Below, one piece after another: positions 1-11,000 of a stretch of DNA of 64,000 bases; position 1 is the first letter of the stretch, and each line of letters begins with the position of its first letter. Origin of the DNA: Anas platyrhynchos. Its lineage: Eukaryota > Chordata > Aves > Anseriformes > Anatidae. The position numbers were made by a program, and so were the translations under genes. Below the pieces are notes generated by a model that was not told where the DNA came from, did not search any database, and saw only the letters and a list, made by a program, of their open reading frames with translations. The stretch is from assembly GCF_047663525.1 (NCBI RefSeq), contig NC_092613.1:6287501-6351500 (forward strand). Direction: 5' to 3'.

Positions 1-1261
1 CTTCCACCACCTATTGCCATGCACCCCAACTACCTTCTGCAACAAAATATTTGTGACTTGCTGACCATTTCACCCCCACAACTGCACACAACCTCCTGTA
101 TCACCCGCAGACCAAGGGTAAGCTAAAGAACTACACTGGGGCCTCGCTGCTGAACTGCCCAATAAACGTAAATCATTCACCTTCCGATACCAGCGTTTTG
201 CCCCTGCATGGGTCAACATATTTTCCTCTCTTGCAAGCCATGCCAGGAGTTCCTTTACCTCAGGGAAGTGAAGTCCTATTTTATTTTTGTTTGGAGTAAT
301 TTCGAGTTGTTAAGTCACGCTACAAAGGCACAGATAACGTTTTTATAGAGGTGTGCGTTTGCACAAATCCAAAGGAGTATGAGTTCATTGCTGCAAAAAG
401 CAAAGTTAGCCTCTGAGGTATGCCAAGGCTGGCGTTCACCTTTGCAACAACCGCGTGCCTGGAGCCGAGAGGCACTGCAGGGCTCGTGGTACCGCCTCGG
501 GGAGGGCTCTGAAAAGCCACTTCAGTTTTCATCAAGGAAGATAATTTACAGCTCATCAGCTCCATGCAGCTCATGTTAATCCCCCAGCCAGCTCCAGGAA
601 CTTGTATTTTGTGAGCTCACACAATCCATTGTTAGTATTTTCACCTATGTAGTGTTGCATCACCATTTGCTTTTTCTTGTTTCAATACGCTATAAATTCA
701 GGTACCTAGTTCCCATTAGATTTTATGGATTATGAACACCAAGTTCCTCTCCTCTCGCCTTTATCTAAACAGAACACCAGCCACTCACTATCTAACAAGC
801 TGATCTGCCAAAATCCATCAAAACACATTCCGATCTTGTGAGTTTATCACAGGCCTTGTTAACGCTTTGCAATGCACTTTGCAGGAACCTCCTCAAACCA
901 CGGCTCTTTCGGGACATCCTGATTTTAAGCTCTTCATCAGAAACACGGGCTGAGGTCCGACAGCCTTGGGTTGCAGTCTGCATTCCCCATTGTACTCCAG
1001 TGCTTTTGAACTGCTACCCATTTGGATTTGTAACGCAACAATGGCTTAAGCTCTTTTAAGTTCAGATCATCGGAACAACCCCAAACCGTTATTTTTAATA
1101 CAAGCAGGGGAAAACATGTGATATGTTACACGATGTTTACCAGGAACAAAATAAAAGCTTGGAAGGACGCCTAGACACCAAGTCTAGAGCCATCATGAAC
1201 TGTAAAGCGCTGGGGACAATTCACACGTGGTTATTCCCCAGACTGATGGAACTCATCCAAA
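1..1261. other. No gene seen; probable TMEM9 intron 1
   Basis: No exon-like or conserved coding segment is visible on either strand. Both strands carry only short open frames. If the minus-strand exon proposed at 1849-1900 is TMEM9 exon 1, this stretch is the start of its first intron. That is inference from the neighbouring splice donor and from known synteny, not from coding similarity here. Confidence 0.4.
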
Positions 1262-1420
1262 GGGGCACAGGCACAGCTTGCCCAGAGAGGTTCTGGATGC
1301 CCCATCCCTGGAGGTGTTCAAGACAACATTGGATGAGGCCCTGGGCAGCCTGATCTATGGGATTGGAACTGGGTGATCTGAGGTCCCTTCCAACCCAACC
1401 CAACCCATCCCATCCCTCTA
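1262..1420 (+). mobile_element. CR1 LINE 3' fragment
   Basis: The text contains the diagnostic tail of avian CR1 non-LTR retrotransposons. It has a 'gcccagagaggttctgg' block, 'ccctggaggtgttcaag', 'gggcagcctgatct', then 'ggtcccttccaaccca', and ends in a short CCAAC/CCATC-type simple repeat. It is a 5'-truncated, non-coding copy, as is usual for CR1. Exact ends are approximate. Confidence 0.85.
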
Positions 1421-1542
1421 CAAAATGCTTTATTTTCCATAAAAAAAAGCGCCCGAGTCCCAACTAACACCCCGCAGCAACGCCAACAACGGCGGGGAAG
1501 AGGGATGGGGCTGAAGGCTCTGAGGGTGACCGAGCAGCAGCT

Positions 1543-1620
1543 CCCCACCACCACCACCACATCTCCTCACCACATCTCCTCACCACCCCCTCCACCACCT
1601 CCTCCCCTCACCACAGCCCC
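1543..1620. repeat. (CCA)n / C-rich low-complexity tract
   Basis: A run of CCA triplets passes into a CCTCACCA and CCTCC-type tract with almost no G on the + strand. On the minus strand it reads as G-rich GGTGGTGG sequence just inside the proposed TMEM9 transcript, about 250 nt from the presumed start site. It is visible directly; any regulatory role is speculation. Confidence 0.85.
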
Positions 1621-2060
1621 TCAGCTCCGACCCCTCCCCGTCTCGCCGGGCTCCCCGTGCCCGGGGCTCCCCTCAGCTCCCTGCCCCGGCCGCTCGGCCC
1701 CGGCTGCGGGTCCCCACAGCCGCTAAAAGGGGCGAGAGACCGCGGGGCTCCCAGACATGGCATCCCCAGCGGGGCCCCTGACAGGAACGGGACGGACACA
1801 GCCCCCCCTCCCCTCAACCGCCCACCCCCCACTGCCGCCGGCCCCTACCTGGCGCACGACGCCGGCGTCCCCCGCCCTCGCTAGTCCCGCCCCCGCTCCC
1901 GTCCGCGCACGCCCATTGGTTGCAGTTTGACGGGCAGCCCGCGCGGCCAGTCAGGAAGCAGAACGGCCCGCCGGGGCTTGAGGGGGGATCAGGCGCTGTG
2001 CTGCCGGGTCCTCAGAGCCGGGGGGGCGCGGGGCTGGGTGTGGTGTCTCCGGTACCCTCC
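1590..2060. promoter_or_regulatory. TMEM9: CpG-island promoter, probably TMEM9
   Basis: GC content and CpG density rise sharply relative to the flanks. On the minus strand there is a CCAAT box (the + strand shows ATTGG at 1915-1919) and, closer to the presumed start, a GC-box-like element around 1885-1894. A minus-strand donor follows at 1848/1847. This spacing fits a leftward housekeeping promoter. In vertebrates TMEM9 lies head-to-head with IGFN1, so TMEM9 is the natural owner. No coding exon of TMEM9 lies in the window, so the assignment rests on synteny. A divergent rightward transcript from the same island is possible. Confidence 0.55.
1849..1900 (-). other. TMEM9: Putative non-coding first exon of TMEM9
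   Basis: Read on the minus strand, the sequence ends in CCAG followed by GTAGGGG, a good splice donor with exon end 1849 and intron from 1848. It sits about 65 nt downstream of a minus-strand CCAAT box and just below a GC box. There is no convincing start codon in it, which agrees with TMEM9 transcripts whose first exon is untranslated. The 5' limit (1900) is a guess. The alternative is the first exon of an unrelated leftward non-coding RNA. Confidence 0.4.
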
Positions 2061-5000
2061 GTCTTTTCCCTGCTTTTGCAGTGTTCACACCAAAATGTTG
2101 CTCAGAAATGTGAAAAGCTGGGCTGTAGCACGGCCCTAGCATCTGGATTTGGCTGCTGTAGTGGTGTAAATTGCGTTTAGGGTCCTCGAGGTCCCCAGTC
2201 CCGCAGCCCAGTGAGTTGGGTTTAATCCTGACCAAAGCTGAATTTAACCCACAGACCCGCTTCTGCTCCTTCGTTATGCTACGGAGGATGTGCCTTTTTC
2301 CCAAAGATCATGGGGCCTTGTGGTTGTTCAAAGGGGACGCTTCAGAGACCTGGCTGCTGGGGGCTCTCGTTGTGCCCCCTTTTCTGTGGCAAACCGAGCT
2401 TGGGGTTTGCAAATAACACAGGCTCACAGGTGGCTTTGCCCAGCCCTGCAAACACCCCACTATGCACCCAGCTATGGGAATTACCCATATAAAAGCATAT
2501 TCTCAGCCCATGGCTATAACGTGCAAGATGCTGCCCTCGGCATGGCCGCGTTCCCTGCACACGTTATAGGGTCACGGCCTCTGCCAGCTGGACTGATCCC
2601 AGTAAATACCCCCTGAGAATAAGCCTGGGTGTTGGATGCACAAGGTACTTTAATCCTTTCCTCCTCCTCCAGTGCTGCCAAAGGGAAGAACCCCGGTGGT
2701 GCTAACTCGCTGCTCTTGCTTCTGAGCAGAACCTTAGCTGCAGGATGCTGCCGGCGTTGGGAAATAGGTGAGTTTTTACAGGCTTAAAGGCCAGAGGACC
2801 ACAGGGCTTTCATGTCACTAACTTTCCCAGTGACATGGATAAGGACTTGTTTTTATCTTCTCTGATATCTTTTGTCACAGCACTCTCCTCTTTGTTCTTC
2901 TGCAGCATAAAGATAGATACCAGTGCTTCTCGTGGGGCTGGAGTAAGCTGGATGGGCACTTGAAGAAAGCAGCTTAACCTCGTGACAAGATGCTGAGCAG
3001 TCCTGCTGGAGAAAGTAAAGAAATGACCCAGGCCGCTGAGACACCAAAGGTAGGGATCAGTTTTTCAGGTGAGTGCCTGTGTACCTCATGCTAGGGAGTG
3101 CCTCAGAGACAGGCCCACCAAATATGAGTTTGAAAGTTACATTTCAGGTTCAGGAGGCTGATTTCCTCTGTGAGCCTGGCCTTGTAGTGCGGGATTTCCC
3201 TGTACGTGATTTTTTTTCGGGTCAGGCTGCTCCCCAGAAGGCAGTGACACTTTTGTTAGAAAATATTCCATCCTGTCTAAATTAATCTTTTTGTTGCTAA
3301 TTTTGGAGGTAATCAGATAGCGTGGCAGGCAGCGCTCTCATCACATATATTGGTTGTATTAAAAATAGGATTTAAAAAATGATTTCTTGGGCCCTTTTAA
3401 GATGGTCCTGGATCTCTGTCAAGAGGGCTCCATACTGTTCCTCCCCCAGCATTCCTCCCTCTCTGGAATCCTGTTTCGTTATGCCTTTTGGGTTAGCCTT
3501 GCTTGCTGCCATAGATATTATTTCTCATATTATATTTCACCTTCTCCATGTCCCATTGCAGCCACAGAACAGGACAATCCCTTATCCCAGCCTCAGCAGG
3601 ACAGGAGGGGATAATGTTGCTGACAGAAGACTATACGAGGCAATTAACAGCTTTTACCAGCCGCTGGACGCCGATGGGAAGGCAGGTTATCCCATACTTG
3701 TCAGGGAGCCACGGAGTGCCTCTCCTGCTTGGAGGGGAGCACAAAAGGGCCTGGGCAAAGAGCAGCTCTGCTCTACTGCTGCTGTGGTCGCTCTCTCCTT
3801 GGTCAAGGATTTTTCAAGAGTAGGTTCCAAGGCAGCGTTTGCTGATAGGAGTGGCCTGTGCAAATGTTCCACGCCACCACTGCCTGCTCCACATCACTGC
3901 GGTGTGCTCGGGATTGTTCTGGGCTCCTGTCTCTGTGCAACAAATGGTCCCATGAGTGGTAGGAGTAGGCCAAAAGCCATATTTCCCTCCATGGCTCTGC
4001 TGGGATCAGTGAAAAAGAGTAATGCAGAGCAATGTTCAGCCTCTGGACTTCCTTAGGAGGGATGGAGGAACGTCAGACTGCATCTGGACTGATCCAGACT
4101 GCCCCAGCCTTCCAGGGCCTGGCCTCGACTTCCTAGTGCTGTGGTGTTTATCTACAGCTAGCTCCCTCCAAATGCCTGCCCTGGCCTAGCAGACTTGTAG
4201 TGGGTGGCAGCGTACATCCCCCGTTTCTCTCCCAGTTGGTCCTATTTATAGGTTTCAAATGATGGCAGGTGGGGAAAGTGAGACATCTGAAGTATGAGGG
4301 ACTGTCACCGAGAAGGCAGGGATATTTATTTGAGTTGATGAAACTTGTTGTCATTGCACAGCACCAGGAACTCTGCATATGTGGTGGGGGTCATCATTTC
4401 CAGAGCATCGGTGGGCCTGTCAGGCAGGACAGAGCAAACAAAACGCGGTTAGAATGGACAGAGGGATTTCTGCCTAAATAAATTATACCCAGTTATCACC
4501 ACCTGGACAGCAGTCAAAACTGCAGGAAGTTTCTCCTGAGGGCTAGGATAACATCTCTCCCTCGATGTTTTGTTAGCAGTCTGATCTCCCGGAGCTGTCT
4601 CATTTGGCTTTCCTGCACGCTGAGGGTGAGCTGAGGACAACCTGCTCGGCCACAAGTCAGATGGGCTGAAGTCTCCCTGGGGATTTAAAGCCCATGGAGG
4701 GTGTTCCCATTGTTGTCTCCACTACTTCTTTTGTCATTATCTTATCTCTACAGGCTGTCTTCCTCAGCTGCAACAGGAACAGGAAAAATCCTTCTGGAAA
4801 CTGATCTTGCTGTGATGGGCAGGTTTCACAGTCCCTTCCCAGTCTCAGCGGCTGCTTCAGCACTGGGAGCACTCGTTATTCCCCAGTAGTATGGGGAATG
4901 GCCAAGGTTGTTCTCTTGCTCCCCAGTACCCAGACGGCTTCTACCATACTTTAGAGAATCAGGGCTGGAGCAACAAAGCAGCTGGAAAAGAAAGGGACTT

Positions 5001-8000
5001 CATTTCTTTGTGGTTTTTGTTTGTTTTATTTTTCTTCCTTCCTTTCACAGATATTTCAGTGGAGGTGCTGAGTAAAAGTACCATTTAATGCACACTTATC
5101 TATGTGCCATTTCTTCCTCAGCCCCTTTCTGGGGGGATTCTACATGTATGCAGTCCTGTGCTGGGGCAGAGAAGTGAATTTGTTTACCTTCCTCAAAGGA
5201 CTGATGAAGTACCTTGGTGCTGGTCATGCAGCTGAGCGTGATGAGGAGCTGGAAGGAGCCAGCTGGCAGGACGTTAATGGAGCACTGGTTTGTGCTCTGA
5301 AGACAGCTCTGAAGAGGCCAGAGGAACATGGCACCAGATCAAATCAGGGATCCATCTACTCGAGGATCCCTCTCACAGTACCCAGGGTGGTGGCCATCCT
5401 TGTGCATGATCCTGGAGGTTGGTTTGACCTCCAAGCTCTTCTCTCCTCTTGGGTAAGTCCTTCAGGGCAGCAGTCCCAACCCACCCCTTATTCCCAGCCC
5501 CTTGGAGACTCCTTTCAGGCCACTGTTTTTGTGCCACCCAAACAAAGGCTGTCAAAAGCTGCAGTCATGTATGAGGATCGAGGGCAGTGGCAGACAGCAC
5601 TACAGCAGGAAAAGCAGGTGCATGCTTTCCTGGTGCTTCTCCTCCTGAGACCTTTTTTTTGCTGAGTGTGATAAAGCTGGAAGTTCAAATGGGCTGTCAG
5701 AGCTGCGTGGATGGTGGATGGCTGCTGCAGCTTTACAGAAGTTAAATGAGCCTATGGGATCCAAAGGGTAGGAGGGATGGTGTACACCCAGTATTCTATC
5801 CTGAATCGCTGTCTGGGGGTGGGACAAGTCACTGAGCAGAAAACCAGACCTTCTCCTTCGTTTGCTATCCTAGGTGCTGGCAGCTGAGCTTGCCGTGACA
5901 GCAGATGCAGAGGCAGTGGTTAGTGCTGCAGCCAGGCTCGGCTTTCCTTGTCTAAATACGTTGCTGTAGCAGTGGTGTTGGGCCGAGGGAGAGAAAGAGC
6001 CCTGAGGAAGCAGAGGAGAGAGCAGGTATGTGCCCCTTCCCCACAGCCTCCTCCCACTGCGAAGGTGTTTATCCTATTGACAAGCACTGTGGTCCTTTCA
6101 TAACTGCTGCATTAGCAGAGGATCAAATAGCACTTAATGGGAGCAGTCTCCCTCCTGAAGTGTGATTGAAAAGGTCACCAAGGTGGATGGGGGAAAATAT
6201 TTGCAGCAGGCTGACATAAGCCTTGGCTTCTGATTGACAACAGGTGGACGTTTTAAGCGCTGCCCTCCCCGTCCAGCATTTCGGCTGCCCTCCCCTCCTT
6301 CCACAACCCTGGCTGAATGTTTTGCGGCGGCGCCACGGAGCATCTGCCGAGCTCGGTGGGAGGCACACGGGGCAACGCAGCCCAGCCACAGAATTCAGGG
6401 AAGAGGTGATTTGAGGCCAAGTGTTGCTTTCTGAATTGGCAAAATCAAGGAAATCAGTCAAACTGTAAACAAAGCTTTCTCGTGAAACTGCCCCAAGCTG
6501 AATTGTTCGGTTGAACATGATGGGGCTCTTCTATTTTATGGCACAAAATACATAGTTGATTTTTTTTAATATAGCTTTATTACTCGAGGCTGCTGGTTTT
6601 GCTGGGTTTTGCCTCTCCCTGCTGCTGGCCCTACAGTGGGTTTGATGAAGTGAAGTTGCCAGGTCTCAGATTACCGACATTTTTAACACCCTCAGTTTGT
6701 CCAAGCCAGCAGAAATCTTACTACTGCCCTGGCAAGCCTGTCCCCGAGGTCACGGACACATACTGATTGCTTTACGTGTCTTCTCACCCTACTCTCTTGC
6801 TGCTTTTGGTGTCCCATCTGTCTTATATGGTTTCATCTGGGAGAATGCAGAGCACTGAATCCAGGCCAAGTTGCTGATGACAAGCCAATTAAAGATCTAG
6901 CAGGAGAGGAGTACCTTAATGAAGGAGAAGTGGGAGGAAGGGCAGTTTGCCAAGGCTGTGCTGTGACACTCTCGCTTAGGAGAGCTAATTGTGTGTCGTA
7001 ATTGATGGTTCAAGGGAGCTATTCACTGCACAGACTAGGCAGAGGAACAGAGAGCTCTTTTGATGGCATATTCTGAAAGGCTTTGATGGGATCACAACTT
7101 CCAAGGGCGAGTTCATCTTCCGTGGTGCCAGGCAAACAGTTTGAACACGGAGCTGCACAGTCTTACACCGCTCTAATAGCTGATCTGGAAAGTATGCTAA
7201 AGCCACGTCAGTGGAGACAAAAAGCCTAGAGCAGGAATCTTCATGGGACCACTAGTGGTCATGCTGAAGGTCAGGTGCTGCCCAGCAGCCCTGAGCACGA
7301 GCCAGGTCGCCTCCCTGCAGCATACAGCGCGCTGGGAACAGCCAGCGTGAGCGGGAGGTGGGTTCTGGTGCTGGCTGCAGGAGGTGCTTTGCTGGATTAT
7401 TTCATTAGGGACGCGTGTGCTGGAAACTTGCAGGGTAACGTGACGTTGGCCCAGCCCATCCTCGCAGGGAGCTGGTGGCAAATGGCCCAGTTACAGCAGC
7501 GTGCTGGCGATGAGGTTGCTGACAGATCCGCATAGCAGGACGCTGGTCTCAGGGCACCATCCTGTGTCTGCTTCTCTTCTTCATCCAAGTCAGTCAAAGC
7601 AAGGCACTCCTTCACCTCTGGGAGATGCTGGAGCGTAAGGAATACTTGCAGATACTAAGAGAATTTTATTGCCCTTGGTTTGGTTTTGCTTCCTGGCTCC
7701 TGTTTCCATGATGCGTTCCCTTTCTGAAGGGTGGCACTGAGGTTCCTTTGACTGGCAACCAAATTAACTGGTAACTAATTACCTGACTCACCAAACAGGA
7801 GGGATGAATCGGAGAGTCTCTGGATGCAGTCTCTAGCTCTGAAAGGGAGTGGGGACTGGCAAATAGTTGTATCAGGTCTTGTGTGTTTTATCCTCAAGTT
7901 CAGAGGAGGATTTTTCTAGTGGTTGCCCCAGGGATGAACACGTCTCACATTAAGCAAGTCACACAGTGGCTCTGTGTTTCCCACCTCCTCGGAAACAGTC

Positions 8001-11000
8001 TGGGATGTAACTCATGGACAGCATCACGGTCCAGCAAAATGCTATTAACCAAAAAGCACCGTAAAGTGCTGTTATTGTAGCAGCTGTGTTTGGCACCAGC
8101 CTCTGCCAGGAAGGTCTGTTTGCAGCAGAGAGCCCCTGCCCTTGACAAATACCTGCGTTCACACTGTCCTCCCTGCCCTGCGACCTCTCCTCACAGCTTC
8201 TAAACTTCCTCTCACCAGGGTGGTTATTTCCTTATTATTGACACCTGCTTGGACAGACAGGCGCGCTGACCATTTACAGAGCCACCGGGACTGCAAGCTT
8301 TTATGCATCCCTATATAAAGAGGTGTTAAAATTGGCCATGTGTAATTTATAGTCTGCAGCAGGAGACTCAGCCCACTGGGACGCAGCACGCTGGAGCATT
8401 AGCTCTGCTGTCAGCTCAATTGTCAGCCGGATGCCGAAGGAGTGGATACCCTTCAGGTCACAGCTTTCCGCATTCTTGATCACAAGTCAGCAGAGTCATG
8501 AGCCTTAAGACAACTGTTGTGATTCTTAGGCCCTGAAGCACTCAGCAGGTCCTGATAAAATGCTCTTACACAGTCATGTACACAAACACATGCGCACACA
8601 CACGTGCATCCCAAATGATGGAAGAATCATCACTATGACTGGCAGAGAAGACAGACACCAAAGTGGTATTTCTGTCTAGATCAAATACCAATCTGTGATT
8701 TCTGCCTTAAAGATATGAAAGTCTTGCCAGCAGGGAAGAATTAGGACCCTCAATTAGGCTTTGATGGCAGGGGTGTTGGTAGCTCTCAAAGTTTGTGTAT
8801 AAATGCTGCCTTGTTAATTCAAATGAATGCTTTGTCTTACTTAAAGGTTTCTTCATTGCTCCACTGCTGACCAGATATATAGGTGCCCTGTCATACGGAG
8901 CACAAAGTTCACTGTAGTTTGGCTACTGAAGGAGAATGCCCAAGGATAGGGACAACAAATTGCCAAAATAACTGAACAGCAAGTCACTCCCAACTGGCAT
9001 TTACTGCAGCCAAGAGTTTCCGAGTCCAGTGTCTCATGGCCGTTTGTCCTCCCAGATTTGATTCCTGACCTTAGAAAAGACCTCTGAATTTGAGTGGCAG
9101 AAAGCTGTGTCACAGTCCCTATTATGAAAGTTAAAAAAAAAAATCCGTGTTAATTTTGTCAGATGCTTCTGCTGCTTTATTCCAACTATGAAGCTGTTTC
9201 AGACTCAGCCAGATCTAGTGGTTAAAAATTGGATTTTCCTCTTTGTGGTCAGTTATTTTTATTTTTCCTTCTGTCACCTTGTCCTCCCTTTTGCCATTTA
9301 TCTTCATCGGGTTTTTATTATTTTTCTCCCCATCTCTCTGTTGTCAGACTGAACAAGTCAAGCTTCTTCACTGTTCTTTAAAACACCTAGCTCTCTAGTA
9401 CCTTGAGCAGCCCGTGATACCGTCTCCATATGTCTTCCTTTTTTAGCAAATAATTCTTGAATGTGCATGAACGTCCGTGTTGCCCTCATTCTGGTGGAGC
9501 CTTCAGAAGGTGAGATGGCTTACGGATCCCTGCCCTTTAGGGAGCAGCAGACCCTGGCTGCTTCCTGCCATTTTGGTCCAGGAAAGCATCAGCTCACTGT
9601 TCTGTGGTTGGAGTAAAAACAGAAAACAAGAAGAAAGAAAGAAATTCATTTTTGTTAGGAATGTAGAAAACAAAACAGAAACTGTCACAGTGCTGCTGTA
9701 GATGTCTCTGGTGCTGCTGGTCTAGTTGTGTGCCTGCATCTTGAGTGCAGTCTGTGCTTCTGTCTGCCATCCCTGGCTCAGACAGGATATGAAGGTGAAC
9801 AGCAGTTCAGAGAGGAGTGATAAGGATAATGAAATGGGCACCCACCCGTGAAGCAGATAAATGGAGATTTCTTTTGAAAACGCAAAAAGCATGGTGGGAA
9901 TTGCATCAAATAACTGTACAGACTGGAGTGGGAGGATGAACAGAAAATGACTGTTAATTGGTTTTCGTTCTCCTAGTGGAAAAAACAAAGTATGGGATCA
10001 AATAAAACAAAAGAAAACAGGTAAGCACTGCGGTGTAATCAGGGTGTGGAGCTCCCTTGTCATACAAAGATGTCCACAGACCTTTCCTCCAAGAGAGGCA
10101 TGTTTGTACCACCTATGCAAGGTCAAAGAAACCTGATCGCTCAAGGTCTCTTCCTCACTGAAGGCTGATGAGAGCAGCTTGTATCCTCTCCGAGCATGCA
10201 CAAATTTATTCTTAATAATAAGCTAGGGCTTCCCAGTTATTAATAATAACTGATATCAGACTGCAGCATGTCAGCAATTCTTCACAGAACTTTAATGACA
10301 GACCTTATGGTAAGCAAAACCATTAGAAGGGAACTGTTGCCAGGAATCCTAAATCTCTGACAGTGGTATGCTAAGGTTTGGATGCTTCCCCCCTAGCCTG
10401 CTTTATGGGGATAGTTTGTCAAGATTATTTTTGACTCTCAAAATTTCCCTCTTCTGCAGTGATTGCCCTTCTTTATGGTTGTTGTACCTTTGCAGATGTG
10501 CCTCTTGCTGACACCCCGTGTTGGTGACCACCAGGGACCCAGCTGCAGCTCGCTCTCAGCTGCCCACTTAGGCTTTTGGGTTCACTAGGGGTTTGCTTGT
10601 ACCCAAGCCTTGTATCAATGCTCTGACCTTGCATCTATGGAACAAAGGTTAGAACCATGTGATATAGAAAATTATAAAGCCTTTTTTATAAATACAGCAG
10701 GGAGCACTGCAAGCCTCAGCTGCTCTGTGAACTGTCACAGCTTTCCTGCCACCTTCTGAGCAGGTCAGCGTGGCTGGGGGCCTGGGAGCTGTTCATGTGG
10801 CTTTGCTGTATAGCTTAGTGCGAAAAAAAAACATTCATTCCTTAGGCGAAACATTTAGGGAACTGCTGGAACTGCTAGAGCCTGAAAGAGGCTTCAATTC
10901 TTGGAGACTTATAAAGGCAAACTGGGGCTGTCCCTCTCCATTTACCCTCTGGTTGAGCTCAGAAATCAGCTGACATAGTTAAGCTGACAGTTATTAAATT

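Noticed and set aside
3379-4056. 225-codon open frame in the upstream region
   Set aside because: No recognisable domain, a mixture of hydrophobic and low-complexity parts, and an internal acceptor-like site. It could belong to a non-coding transcript but there is no basis for a protein call.
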